Origin: Saccharopolyspora rhizosphaerae
GTDB lineage: Bacteria; Actinomycetota; Actinomycetes; Mycobacteriales; Pseudonocardiaceae
Length of the DNA stretch: 64,000 nt
Reading direction: 5' to 3'
NCBI RefSeq assembly: GCF_003931915.1
Contig: NZ_RSAA01000001.1
Coordinates: forward strand, 310,001-374,000
How positions within the stretch are numbered: the stretch's first letter is position 1; every line of letters starts with the position of its first letter. This document shows, piece by piece, positions 1 through 9,906 of this stretch. The position numbers and the translations under genes were made by a program. Under the pieces are notes generated by a model. That model was not told where the DNA came from, did no database searches, and saw only the letters and a program-made list of their open reading frames with translations.

Positions 1-520
<520 letters not shown>

Positions 521-578
521 TCAGCAACGCGTTATTCAGGCGCAATCAAACTACGCGCGGTGAGACTTGAACCACTAC

Positions 579-594
579 TCACTCACGTGAGTGA
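579..594. repeat. 16-bp perfect palindrome after the fdh operon
   Basis: TCACTCACGTGAGTGA is self-complementary over all 16 bases and lies 28 bases beyond the nrfD stop. It could be a weak transcript-end hairpin or an operator for the rpf side. There is no T-run beside it. Confidence 0.4.
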
Positions 595-621
595 TTACCA
601 GAAGTCAACAGGCGAATTCGA

Positions 622-1518
622 TCAGTGAACTCCGCCACCGGCGACGGCGCGCCCTTCCTCCACGCGTTCGCGCTGCGGCTCGACCGTGTACCGGGGGTCG
701 CGGGCCGTCTCGCGACCCGCCTCGAACACGCCGTAGCGCGTCGCGATCGCCCCGAGCGTCAAGCACGCGCCCGAGGCGATGCCCGCGGCCCGGCTGCGTC
801 CGGCCAGCAGGGCGAGTCCGGCACCCACCGCCGTGGCCGCCTTCGCCGCGCGCAGCACCGTCCCCGGCCGGCCGGTCCGGTAGGCCTCGGCGGACAGGCC
901 CATCCGCTCCTCCATGCGCCGGCTCGCCGTCAGCTCGAGCACCGATCCGGCCACCGCCATCCGGCGGGCGGGCGCGGATTCGGCGGGAGCGGCCACCATG
1001 CCCACCGCCCCGGCGCTGGCCAGGGCGCTGCCCGCGAAGACGAACGGCAGCTCGCGGTAGGGCTCGTGCCAGCCCGGCACGGCGGTGTCGGCCAGCAGCA
1101 CGGCCGTGTAGGTGGTCATCGCCGGGGCGATCACCCCCGCCGCCGCACCGGCCGCACGGCCCGGCAGCGGCAGCAACCCGGTCAGATCGCTGGCCGCAGC
1201 CGCACCGGCCAAGCCGGAGAACGGCGCGAGGATCCACGATCCGACGCTCAGCGGCGAGGTCGGCTTGAACACCCGCAGCATGTTGAGGAACCGCATCGGC
1301 CGGTGCAGGTCGTGCACCAGGGCGACGACGCTGGCCGAGGCACCCACCGCCGCGGCCAGCCGCCCGCTGCGCGCCAGCTGCTCCCGACCGGTCAGATCGG
1401 CCATCAGCGCCATCGTCGACGACGCCCCCGCCATGCCGCCGAGGTAGAGGTAGGCGGGCACGTCGGGCACCTTCCACACCGGCTCCTTGAGGACCGGGCG
1501 GCCGTAGTACGACGTCAC
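622..1518 (-). CDS. nrfD: NrfD/PsrC-type membrane quinone subunit of formate dehydrogenase
   Basis: 298-aa integral membrane protein with about eight hydrophobic segments (for example AYLYLGGMAGASSTMALMA near residue 20). The opening SYYGRPVLKEPVWKVP is typical of the NrfD partners of actinobacterial formate dehydrogenases. Its expected role is to pass electrons from the FdhA-FdhB module to the quinone pool in the cytoplasmic membrane. The GTG start at 1518 overlaps the fdhB stop (GTGA), so the two are translationally coupled; this also decides the start. Third and last gene of the fdhA-fdhB-nrfD operon. A much longer reading frame runs upstream through fdhB but is a shadow. Confidence 0.85.
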   Translation of the reverse strand: MTSYYGRPVLKEPVWKVPDVPAYLYLGGMAGASSTMALMADLTGREQLARSGRLAAAVGASASVVALVHDLHRPMRFLNMLRVFKPTSPLSVGSWILAPFSGLAGAAAASDLTGLLPLPGRAAGAAAGVIAPAMTTYTAVLLADTAVPGWHEPYRELPFVFAGSALASAGAVGMVAAPAESAPARRMAVAGSVLELTASRRMEERMGLSAEAYRTGRPGTVLRAAKAATAVGAGLALLAGRSRAAGIASGACLTLGAIATRYGVFEAGRETARDPRYTVEPQRERVEEGRAVAGGGVH

Positions 1519-2381
1519 CTGCGCCTCCCCACGAACGATCCGACGATCACCGCCGCGGCCGCGGCCGCGGCGGCAGCGGCGTGCCGCCACATCGAAGGCA
1601 GGTCGCGGGTGGTCACGACCGGGTCCGGCGGCAGGCCGTAGACCTCCGGCTCGTCGAGCAGCAGGAAGAACGCCCCATCTCCCCCGACGCCGTCGGTCGG
1701 CTCGTGGCCGTAGAGCCGAGCGCTGGTCACCCCCTGCTGGTGCAGCTCGTCGACCCGCATCGCGGCGCGTTCGCGCAGCTCGTCCAGAGGGCCGTACTGG
1801 ATGGACTCGGTCGGGCAGGCCGTCGCGCAGGCCGGCATCAGCCCGGCTCCGAGCCGGTCGTGGCACATCGTGCACTTGGCGGCGCCGCCGGTGTCCGGGC
1901 GCATGTCGATCACGCCGTAGGGGCAGGCGGGCACGCAGTAGCCGCAGCCGTTGCACACGTCGTCCTGCACCACCACCGTGCCGTGCTCGGTGCGGATCAG
2001 CGCACCGGTCGGGCACACGTCCAGGCACGCGGCGTGCGTGCAGTGCTTGCACACGTCGGAGGACATCAGCCAGCGCACCTGCTGCTCGTCCGGGGCCCCG
2101 AACTGCGGCATGCCGAGCTCAGCGGGCGTGCCCTGCTGCTCGACGAAGGCGACGTGCCGCCACGTGGTGCCGCTGAGCTCCTCGGTGTTGTCGTAGGACA
2201 TCCCGGTGAAGTCGAAACCGTCCTCGGGCAGCAGGTTCCACTGCTTGCACGCCACCTCGCACGCCTTGCACCCGATGCACACGCTGGTGTCGGTGAAGAA
2301 CCCGGCGCGGGACTCCTGGGGCGGGTAACCGGTCTCCTCCGCCGGGTCGGGCAGCGGGCCGGACAGCCGGTTGGCGGTCAC
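1515..2381 (-). CDS. fdhB: Formate dehydrogenase iron-sulfur (beta) subunit
   Basis: 288-aa ferredoxin-like subunit with four cysteine groups for [4Fe-4S] clusters: C35/C38/C41/C45 (SVCIGCKACEVAC), then VCKHCTHAACLDVC, VCNGCGYCVPAC and KCTMCHDRLGAGLMPACATAC. An Ala-rich hydrophobic segment near the C-terminus (WRHAAAAAAAAAAVIVGSF) should anchor it to the membrane beside NrfD. It carries electrons from the molybdenum/tungsten site of FdhA to NrfD. The GTG at 2381 starts two bases after the fdhA stop, and AAGGAGG lies inside the last fdhA codons. Typical length for FdhB of this type. Confidence 0.92.
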   Translation of the reverse strand: MTANRLSGPLPDPAEETGYPPQESRAGFFTDTSVCIGCKACEVACKQWNLLPEDGFDFTGMSYDNTEELSGTTWRHVAFVEQQGTPAELGMPQFGAPDEQQVRWLMSSDVCKHCTHAACLDVCPTGALIRTEHGTVVVQDDVCNGCGYCVPACPYGVIDMRPDTGGAAKCTMCHDRLGAGLMPACATACPTESIQYGPLDELRERAAMRVDELHQQGVTSARLYGHEPTDGVGGDGAFFLLLDEPEVYGLPPDPVVTTRDLPSMWRHAAAAAAAAAAVIVGSFVGRRR

Positions 2382-2383
2382 GC

Positions 2384-5300
2384 TCAGCCTCCTTCGGTGC
2401 TCGGGTCGTCGGCGTGCTCGGTGCCGGTGCGCTCGGTGATGCCCGCGCGGTCGCGGTAGTCGGCGACCAGCCGGTTGAGCGCGGCGGCGCGCGGGCGCCG
2501 CCCGGGGCGGACGTCGCAGCTGCCCGCCTTGGTCTCCATGATGTGCACGTTGGGGTCCAGGGCCACGCCGATGAGCTCGTTGGCGGCGTCACCGGTGGTC
2601 AGCCCGTTGCGCCCCCAGTGCCAGGGGATGCCGATCTGGTGCAGCGTGCGGCCGCCGACCAGCAACGGCCGCATCCGCTCGGTGACCATGACCCGGCCTT
2701 CGACGGCGCTGCGAGCGGTGATCACCGTGGCCCAGTCCCCGTGCACCAGGCCGCGTTCGGCGGCCAGCTGCGGGGAGACCTCCAGGAACATCGCGGGGGC
2801 GAGCTCGGACAGGTGCCGCAGCCAGCGGCTCATGCCCCCGGCGGTGTGGTGCTCGGTGAGCCGGAACGTGGTGAACACGTACGGGAACACCTCGGTACCG
2901 GGTTCGAGACCGCTGGGCTGGTAGCGGTTCTCCGGGCGGGAGTTGATCTGCCGCGCGGGGTTGCGCTGCTGGTTGGGGTGCAGCCGGTTGGCCACCGGCG
3001 ACTCCTGCGGCTCGTAGTGGGCCGGGAAGGGCCCGTCGACGAGCCCAGCGGGCACGTAGAGCCAGCCGCGGCCGTCGCTCTGCATGATGAACGGCTCGGT
3101 GCCCGCGAGGCCGTCCGGCCCGACCGCGCCCTCCCCGGGCTGGTAGTCGGGGCGCTTGTTCTTCTCGAAGTCGGGCTCGTCGAGCCCGGTCCACTGGCCG
3201 CGCTCGGCGTCCCACCACACGTAGGCCTTGCGCTCGCTCCACGGCTTGCCGTCGGGGTCGGCCGAGGCGCGGTTGTAGAGGATGCGCCGGTTGGCCGGCC
3301 ACGCCCAGCCCCACTCCAGGGCGACGCGGTCCTGCTCGCTCCCGGGCTTGCGGCGGGCGGCCTGGTTGACGCCGTCGGCGGTGACGCCGCAGTAGATCCA
3401 GCAGCCGCAGCTGGTGGACCCGTCGGCGCGCAGCTGCGGGTACCGCGACAGCGGAGTGCCGTCCTGGTCGTGGCCGTTGATCTCGGCGAGGACCGCTTCG
3501 GCGCTGGGCTCCTCGACCTCGCCGTGCGTCGGGTAGTCCCAGGTCAGCTCGGTCACCGCGCGGTCGCGCTCGTCCTCGCCGCTGAGCTTCTCCCGGATGC
3601 GGCGGCCCAGGTGGTAGAAGAACCACAGGTCGCTGCGCTGGTCATCGGTCGGTTCGACGGCCTTGTGGTGCCACTGCACGAGCCGCTGGGTGTTGGTGAA
3701 GGTGCCGTCCTTCTCGGCGTGGGCGGCGGCCGGCAGGAAGAACACCTCGGTGCCGATGTCCTCGGTGCGCATGTCGCCCGTCTCGATCTCGGGACCGTCC
3801 TTCCAGAAGGTGGCGGTCTCGATCATGTTGAGGTCGCGCACCACCAGCCAGTCGAGCGCGGCCAGGCCCATCCGCTGCTGGCGGGCGTTGGCCGTGCCCA
3901 CCGCGGGGTTCTCGCCGATGACGAAGTAGCCCTTGCAGCGGCCCTCGATCTGGTCCAGGACCGTCTGGAAGGTGCCGTGGTCGCCGGTGATCCGCGGCAG
4001 CCGGTCGAAGCAGAAGTCGTTCTCGGCGGTGGCGTGCTCACCCCACCAGGCCTTGAGCAGGCTGACCGTGTAGGCGCGGATGTTCGCCCAGTACCCGCTG
4101 GCCTGCTCGTCGTCGGCGACGAACGCCTCCAGGTCGGTGTCGGTGTGCGCGTGCGGCATCGGGATGTAGCCGGGCAGCAGGTTGAACAGGGTCGGGATGT
4201 CGGTCGACCCCTGGATGCTGGCGTGCCCGCGCAGCGCGAGGATGCCGCCACCGGGGCGGCCGATGTTGCCCAGCAGCAGCTGCAGGATCGACGCCGCGCG
4301 GATGTACTGCGACCCGACGGTGTGGTGCGTCCAGCCCACGGCGTAGGCGATGGCCGAGGTGCGGTCCCGCCCGGAGTTGGCGATGAGCTGGTCGGCGACC
4401 CACCGGAAGTCGTCCTGCGAGATGCCGCAGATCTCCTCCACCACGTCCGGGGTGTAGCGGGCGTAGTGGCGCTTGAGCAGCTGGAACACGCACCGCGGGT
4501 GCTGCAGCGTCGGGTCGGACTCGGGTCGGCCGTGGTAGACCGGCCCGCCGGACCCGGCGCGCTCGGGCTTGCTGCCCTGGCGTTCGCGCCCGTGCGGGCT
4601 GGTGGGGGCCTGCTCCGGTCCGTGGCCACCCACCGGCGGCACCGCGGAGCTGCCCTCGTACTGCCAGGTGCTCGTGTCGTAGCTGCCTGCTTCGGGGTCG
4701 AACCCGGAGAACACGCCGTCGAGGTCCTCGGTGTCGCGGAAGTCCTCGCCCACGATCATCGCCGCGTTGGTGTAGGCGACGACGTAGTCGTGGAAGTACG
4801 CGTCGTTGCTGAGCACGTGGTTGACCAACCCGCCGAGGAAGGCGATGTCGCTGCCCGCGCGCAGCGCGAGGTGCTTGTGCGCGACCGCCGACGTGCGCGT
4901 GAACCGCGGGTCGACGTGGATGACCGTGGCGCCGCGGTTCTTGGCCTCCATGACCCACTGGAACCCGACCGGGTGGGCTTCCGCCATGTTGGAGCCCTGG
5001 ATGAGGATGCAGTCCGATTCAGCGAGGTCCTGCTGGAAGGTGGTGGCGCCGCCGCGCCCGAAGGAGGCACCCAGACCGGGCACCGTGGAGGAGTGTCAAA
5101 TGCGGGCCTGGTTCTCCACCTGGATCGCACCGAGGGCGGTGTAGAGCTTCTTCATGAGGTAGTTCTCCTCGTTGTCGAGGGTCGCTCCTCCGAGGCTCGC
5201 GATGCCCATGGTGCGTCGCAGGGGCCGGCCGTCGTCGTCGGTGTCCTCCCAGGTGGCGGAGCGGGTGGCGACCACCCGCTCCGCGATCATGTCCAGCGCG

Positions 5301-5659
5301 GTGTCGAGGTCGAGGTCCTCCCACTCGGTGCCGTGCGGCCGCCGGTAGCGGACCGTGGTCTCGCGCAGGGGCGAGGTGACCAGCTCCCGGCTGGCCGAGC
5401 CCTTGGGGCACAGGCGCCCGCGGCTGATCGGCGAGTCCGGGTCCCCTTCGATCTGGGTGATCCGGCCGCCGGAGGTGTAGATCCGCTGGCCGCAGCCGAC
5501 AGCGCAGTACGGGCACACCGAGCGCGTGACCTCATCGGCCTCGCTGGTGCGCGCCTGCATCTCGTCGGTGCGGCGGGACCGGGCCGCTGGCCCCCGTCCC
5601 AACCGGTCGGGGCCGGTGAGCTGTCGCAGCACCGGCCAGTCCAACCACGTGGGCGTCAT
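2384..5659 (-). CDS. fdhA: Selenocysteine-containing formate dehydrogenase, molybdopterin (alpha) subunit
   Basis: Catalytic subunit oxidising formate to CO2. The gene must be read through an in-frame UGA at 5098-5096 (residue 188) to give a 1091-aa protein. The context VENQARI-U-HSSTVPGLGASFGRGG matches the active-site loop of formate dehydrogenases, where other actinomycetes have Cys. An N-terminal [4Fe-4S] ligand set C49/C52/C56 plus C84 is present, followed by the bis-MGD fold and a C-terminal molydopterin dinucleotide-binding domain ending near DVRPGRRPR. The part after the UGA also opens with GTG at 5083, so automatic callers split it into 187- and 899-aa genes. A SECIS hairpin follows the UGA, and selA-selB lie 3 kb away. 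First gene of the operon. Confidence 0.93.
5066..5098 (-). promoter_or_regulatory. UGA-Sec codon and SECIS hairpin in fdhA
   Basis: The UGA (5098-5096) is followed after 11 bases by a hairpin: arm GGTGCCC (5084-5078), five-base loop GGTCT (5077-5073), arm GGGTGCC (5072-5066). All seven positions pair, two of them as G-U. The loop GGUCU followed by G equals the SelB-binding apex of the E. coli fdhF/fdnG SECIS, and the spacing is as in those genes. This is the signal that recodes UGA as selenocysteine. Confidence 0.85.
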
Positions 5660-5773
5660 GGGCCGAGGCTACCCAGGCTGTCGATCACCCACACCTCGTC
5701 GGGCGCACGAATTCGGGTCGACTTCCCCGCCGGGTGAGCACGCCGTCCGATGTGGATCGCTCCGGCCGTGGGA

Positions 5774-6524
5774 TCAGGTGTTCGCGTCGTAGAGCAGCGT
5801 CCGGGTGTGCTCCTCGGAGTAGTAGCGCTGCAGTTCGGCCAGCGAGTCGTCGGGGCGGTCCAGGTTCTTGGCGATGACGGCGCGCGGGGCACCACCTCGG
5901 GCTCCCAGGTGGACGGGTACCACCACCCGGACCGCAGGAACGCCTTGGTAGTAGGCCTCGTGACGCTCGGTGTTGGCGGGGTTCGGGCGGACCGTGTCCA
6001 CGATCGGGTTCCAGTTGCGAACCTGGTCGGCGAGCAGTGCTTCCTCCGCGGGCGGCCGGCCTCGGCGCGGCGGTGGAAGACCTGCTCGACCTCCACCAGC
6101 AGCACCACGCTCGGGTGGTGTCCCCGCACGACCACGCGGTCGAAGAACGGTGCGTCGCGCAGCAGCCGGGCGCGGCCGTTGATGCGCAGCGCGTCCCCGC
6201 GACCGGGGAGGAGGTGGAGGGGCCCGACGTGCGGGTGGGACGGCACGTTGGCGGAACCCGTCGGTGCGCCGGTTGCCGGGGCGGTCGGGCAGGGCGATGG
6301 TGCGGTCGTCGAGGACCAGCGTGAACCCCGGCGGGTCGCCCCTTGGGCGTGACGTCGCAGCGTCCCTGCTCGTCGGCGGTGGGAACCAGGCAGAACGGGG
6401 AGGCCGCGAGCCACGCGCGGTGCAGCGCGGTGCGCTCCTTGTCCAGGACCCGCTGCAGCGGCGGGCCGACGATGTCGTCCAACTCGTCGGTCGAGGTGAT
6501 CTCGCTCAGGCCGTCCAGCTCCAC
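5774..6524 (-). pseudogene. Decayed FMN-dependent PPOX-type flavoprotein (MSMEG_1061-like)
   Basis: A pyridoxamine-5'-phosphate-oxidase-like protein can be followed only by changing frame several times. Frame one (GTG 6524, GGGAGG upstream) gives MELDGLSEITSTDELDDIVG to DVTPKG. An extra G near 6345 shifts to GDPPGFTLVLDDRTIALPDRPG. An extra C near 6252 shifts to SHPHVGPLHLLPGRGDALRING and on to AFLRSGWWYPSTW. A further indel near 5890 leads to IAKNLDRPDDSLAELQRYY and the stop at 5774. Between VEVEQVFHRRAEA and AFLRSGWW lies about 35 codons best read in a third frame as EEALLADQVRNWNPIVDTV and PNPANTERHEAYY, which does not belong to the family and resembles a sugar-kinase (FGGY) tail. Probably non-functional. 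Confidence 0.7.
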
Positions 6525-6589
6525 GGTGCCTCCCTGATCGCTGCCCTCGACACTGCGGTCGGCGCCGGGTCACCGGAAGGTGCTCGTGG

Positions 6590-6630
6590 CGGTACCGCCC
6601 GGCCGCACGCCGGGCAACCGGGCGGCACCG
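6590..6630 (-). terminator. Hairpin downstream of the ephD-like gene
   Basis: CGGTACCGCCCGG (6590-6602) and CCGGGCGGCACCG (6618-6630) pair over 13 positions with one mismatch, about 60 bases after the 6692 stop on the minus strand. No U-tract, as is usual at this GC content. Confidence 0.4.
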
Positions 6631-6691
6631 CTCCCCTCCGGTCCCCCGACCGGGTCTGCGCAGGTCGACAACGAGTCGAGCGTGCCCTCCC

Positions 6692-8485
6692 CTACTCGGG
6701 CATGAGGTCGGCTCGCGCGGCGGCGCGCAGCAACCGCGGGGTCAGCCGCGACAGCGCGAGCCCGGCGCGCGCTTCCGGGGTCACCGGGAGGACCGCGGGG
6801 GCACGGCGCGTGGCGCGCAGGATCTCCTCGGCCGCGCGCTCCGGGCTGTAGTCGCGGCGCTGGTAGAGCTCGGTGGCCGCGCGCCGGCGCTTGGCCTGCT
6901 CGGCCTCGTCGAGGCCGGCGAAGCGGCTGCTGGTGGTGATGGCGGTGTTGACCAGACCCGGGCACACGGCGGTGACCTTGACGCCGTCACCGGCGAGCTC
7001 GACGCGCAGGCATTCGCTGAGCCGCAGCACGGCCGCCTTGGTGGTGCTGTAGGCCGGCAGGACCCGGGACGGCAGGTACGCGGCGGCCGAGGCGACGTTG
7101 ATGATCCGGCCGCCTTCACCGCGCTCGACCATCTGCCGCCCGAACAGGCGGCAGCCGTGGATGACGCCCCACAGGTTGACGTCGATGACGCTCTCCCAGT
7201 CGGCGACGCTGGTGTCCAGGAACGCCCCGGCCAGGCCGATCCCGGCGTTGTTGACCACGACGTCCGGGGTGCCGAGCTCGCTGTGCACGCGCTGGGCGAA
7301 GTCGGTCATCGCGGCGCCGTCGGAGACGTCGACCTGGTGGGTGGTGGCGTTCTCACCGAGCAGCTCCGCCGTGGCGGCCAGACCTCTCGGGTCGACGTCG
7401 GCGGCCACGACGTGCGCGCCGGCCTCGGCGAAGACCTGGGCGGTCGCGCGCCCGATGCCGCTGCCCGCACCGGTGATGACCACCAGCTGGTCGGCGAACG
7501 CGCCCCGTCCCGGCAGCACCCGGGCCCGGCGCAGACCGCGGGTCTGCTCGCCGCCCTCGACGTGGTCGACGAACTCGGCGGTGCAGCGGGCGACGAGTTC
7601 CGGGCGGCTGCGCGGCAACCAGTGGCCACCGGGGAGCTCGCGCACGCGCAGGTCCTCGGCGAGGTCCTCGACCTGCGTCTGCAGCGGGGTGGAGACGAAC
7701 GGGTCGCCGGTGGGGGCCAGCACCTGCACCGGGACGGTCGTGTGGCGCTGGACGGGGTCTCCGAGGCGTCCGGCGTTGGCGCGGTAGAGCTCCAGACCGT
7801 TGACGCCATCGGAGGTGGCCGGTCGTCTCGGCCTTTCCGCGGTCTTGGGGTCCCAGCGCTGCAGGTGGGCGATCAGGGTGCCCATGAACCCGCTGCGCCA
7901 GGCCAGTTCCGGCAGCACGGGCAGCTGGAACAGGCCGATGTAGGCGGAGAAGGCCAGTTGCGTGACCAGTTCTCGCAGGTCCCGGACGTTCGGCCGCAGC
8001 TTCGAGCGCAGCCATCGCCCGTAGTGGTCCAGGCACGGGCCGGAGATCGAGGTGAAGGAGGCGATGCGGCCCGCCGCGCGCGGGTCGGTCACGACGTGCC
8101 AGGACTGCACCGAGCCCCAGTCGTGGCCCAGGAGGTGCACGGGCCGGTCCGGGCTGACGGCCTCGGCGACGGCGAACAGGTCGTCGGCGAGCCGTTCGAG
8201 GCGGTAGCCGTCGGTGCCGTCCGGGCGGTCCGATCCGCCCGCGCCCCGCACGTCGTAGGTCACCACCCGGTAGCGGTCGGACAGGGCGGCGACCACGCCG
8301 TCCCAGACGGTGTGGTCGTCCGGGTAGCCGTGGACGGCCAGCACGGTCGGCGCGTCCGGCGGTCCGTGCTGGTGCACGGCCAAGCGCAGCCCATCTCCGG
8401 TGCCGAGCTGTCCGCCGGAACTCGCCTGCCAGGATGCGCCAGCCATGCGCGAAAGCTTATCCACGGTGTCAACGGCCGTTGTCAC
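6692..8485 (-). CDS. EphD-like fusion: alpha/beta hydrolase (epoxide hydrolase type) + short-chain dehydrogenase
   Basis: 597-aa two-domain protein, the size and order of mycobacterial EphD (592 aa). Residues about 20-310: alpha/beta hydrolase with LAVHGYPDDHTVWDGV (oxyanion region) and GHDWGSVQSW, where the Asp is the predicted nucleophile as in epoxide hydrolases. Residues about 330-597: SDR with VITGAGSGIGRATAQ (cofactor loop), NNAG, a Ser before YSTTKAAVL (catalytic Tyr-Lys) and PGLVNT. EphD acts on mycolate/lipid modification in mycobacteria; the substrate here is unknown. The GTG at 8485 is chosen because GGAGG lies 7 bases ahead; the internal ATG at 8446 has no ribosome site. Confidence 0.82.
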   Translation of the reverse strand: MTTAVDTVDKLSRMAGASWQASSGGQLGTGDGLRLAVHQHGPPDAPTVLAVHGYPDDHTVWDGVVAALSDRYRVVTYDVRGAGGSDRPDGTDGYRLERLADDLFAVAEAVSPDRPVHLLGHDWGSVQSWHVVTDPRAAGRIASFTSISGPCLDHYGRWLRSKLRPNVRDLRELVTQLAFSAYIGLFQLPVLPELAWRSGFMGTLIAHLQRWDPKTAERPRRPATSDGVNGLELYRANAGRLGDPVQRHTTVPVQVLAPTGDPFVSTPLQTQVEDLAEDLRVRELPGGHWLPRSRPELVARCTAEFVDHVEGGEQTRGLRRARVLPGRGAFADQLVVITGAGSGIGRATAQVFAEAGAHVVAADVDPRGLAATAELLGENATTHQVDVSDGAAMTDFAQRVHSELGTPDVVVNNAGIGLAGAFLDTSVADWESVIDVNLWGVIHGCRLFGRQMVERGEGGRIINVASAAAYLPSRVLPAYSTTKAAVLRLSECLRVELAGDGVKVTAVCPGLVNTAITTSSRFAGLDEAEQAKRRRAATELYQRRDYSPERAAEEILRATRRAPAVLPVTPEARAGLALSRLTPRLLRAAARADLMPE

Positions 8486-8613
8486 CGTTTCCCCTCCACC
8501 CCGGGCCTCTTCGGGCGGCTCCGAGCTCCCGCGAGCCGTCGGGGCGCGCCTGGTCCGGGCGGGTGGCGGAGCGTTGTCGCGCGAGGTGGAGGACGGCTCC
8601 ATAAGGTGGGGGC

Positions 8614-9897
8614 ATGGGTGATCAGCGGCGTGATGTTCCGGGCACCGACCGGGTGCTGGCCGAGCCGGAGGTGGCCGCGGCCGTGCAGCGGCTGGGCCAC
8701 GACCTGGTCGTGCGGACGATCCGCGAGGTCGCCCAGCGAGCTCGGGACGGGTTGCTCGACCCGCCGGCCGTGGTGGCCGAAACCCTCGCGGCACTCCCCC
8801 GTTCGGCCTCCGGCCTGCGACCCGTGGTCAACGCGACCGGCGTGCTGCTGCACACCAACCTCGGCCGGGCCCCGCTGTCGCGGGCCGCTCGGGAGGCGCT
8901 TCAGGTCGCGGCCGGCACCACCGACGTGGAACTCGACCTGCACACCGGCGACCGGGGTCCGCGCGGGGCCTCGGCCGTGGAAGCGCTGGTGCAGGCCGTT
9001 CCCGGAGCCGAGGCCGCGCACGTGGTCAACAACGGAGCGGCCGCGCTCGCACTGGCCGCCACCGCCCTGGCCGCCGACCGGGAGATCGTCCTGTCGCGCG
9101 GCGAGATGGTGGAGATCGGCGACGGCTTCCGCATCCCCGACCTGCTCACCTCCACCGGGGCGCGGCTGCGCGAGATCGGCACCACCAACCGGGTGCGCCT
9201 CGACGACTACCGGCAGGCGCTGAGCGCCGACACCGGTTTCGTGCTCAAGATCCACCCGTCGAACTTCGTGATCAGCGGCTTCACCGCCGAGGTCCCGGTC
9301 GGCGAGCTGCGCGGTCTCGACGTCCCGGTGGTCGCCGACATCGGCTCCGGGCTGCTGCGGCCGGAACCGGCGCTGCCCGACGAGCCGGACGCGGCAACGA
9401 CTCTGGCCGACGGGGCCGACCTGGTGATCGCCAGCGGGGACAAGCTGCTCGGCGGACCCCAGTGCGGCCTGCTGATGGGACGCGCCGAGGTCGTGCACCG
9501 GCTGCGCCGCCACCCCCTGGCCCGGGCGCTGCGGGTGGACAAGCTGACGCTGGCGGCGTTGGAGGCGACCGTGCGCGGGCCGCGGCCCCCGGTCTCCGAG
9601 GCGCTGCACCGCACGGGTCTCGCGCGTCGGGCTGCTGCGCTGGCCGACGCGCTCGCCGCCGCCGGTATCCCCGCCGAGGCGGTGGAGTCCGAGGCGACCG
9701 TCGGCGGGGGCGGAGCACCGGGTGTGGCGCTGCCCAGCGCCGCGGTGGCGCTGCCGACGCGCTTCGCCAAGCAGCTGCGGCTCGGCGAACCACCCGTGAT
9801 GGCGCGGTTGGAGCGGCACCGGTGCCTGCTGGACCTGTTCGCCCTCGAACCCGACGACGACGAGAAGCTGCGCCGTGCGGTGGTGGCTGCGCACTAG
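8614..9897 (+). CDS. selA: L-seryl-tRNA(Sec) selenium transferase
   Basis: 427-aa PLP enzyme converting Ser-tRNA(Sec) to Sec-tRNA(Sec) with selenophosphate. The family core PVVNATGVLLHTNLGRAPLS (from about residue 70) is followed by NNGAAALALA, the RGEMVEIGDGFRIPD segment, and the PLP-lysine K277 in SGDKLLGGPQCG. Start ATG 8614. Followed after a few bases by selB on the same strand, and close to the UGA-containing fdhA it serves. selD and the tRNA(Sec) gene selC were not seen in the window and must be elsewhere. Confidence 0.95.
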   Translation: MGDQRRDVPGTDRVLAEPEVAAAVQRLGHDLVVRTIREVAQRARDGLLDPPAVVAETLAALPRSASGLRPVVNATGVLLHTNLGRAPLSRAAREALQVAAGTTDVELDLHTGDRGPRGASAVEALVQAVPGAEAAHVVNNGAAALALAATALAADREIVLSRGEMVEIGDGFRIPDLLTSTGARLREIGTTNRVRLDDYRQALSADTGFVLKIHPSNFVISGFTAEVPVGELRGLDVPVVADIGSGLLRPEPALPDEPDAATTLADGADLVIASGDKLLGGPQCGLLMGRAEVVHRLRRHPLARALRVDKLTLAALEATVRGPRPPVSEALHRTGLARRAAALADALAAAGIPAEAVESEATVGGGGAPGVALPSAAVALPTRFAKQLRLGEPPVMARLERHRCLLDLFALEPDDDEKLRRAVVAAH

Positions 9898-9906
9898 GAG
9901 GTGCCG

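Noticed and set aside
1554..1578. GCGGCC-type repeat in the fdhB 3' region
   Set aside because: It encodes an Ala-rich membrane anchor; repeat is due to Ala codons.
605..2052. Long minus-strand frames over the nrfD/fdhB region
   Set aside because: Shadow extensions; only the part from GTG 1518 has NrfD features, and fdhB explains the rest in another frame.
2414..5737. 1107-aa plus-strand open frame opposite fdhA
   Set aside because: High-GC antisense shadow: no ribosome site, no domain, composition mirrors fdhA codons.
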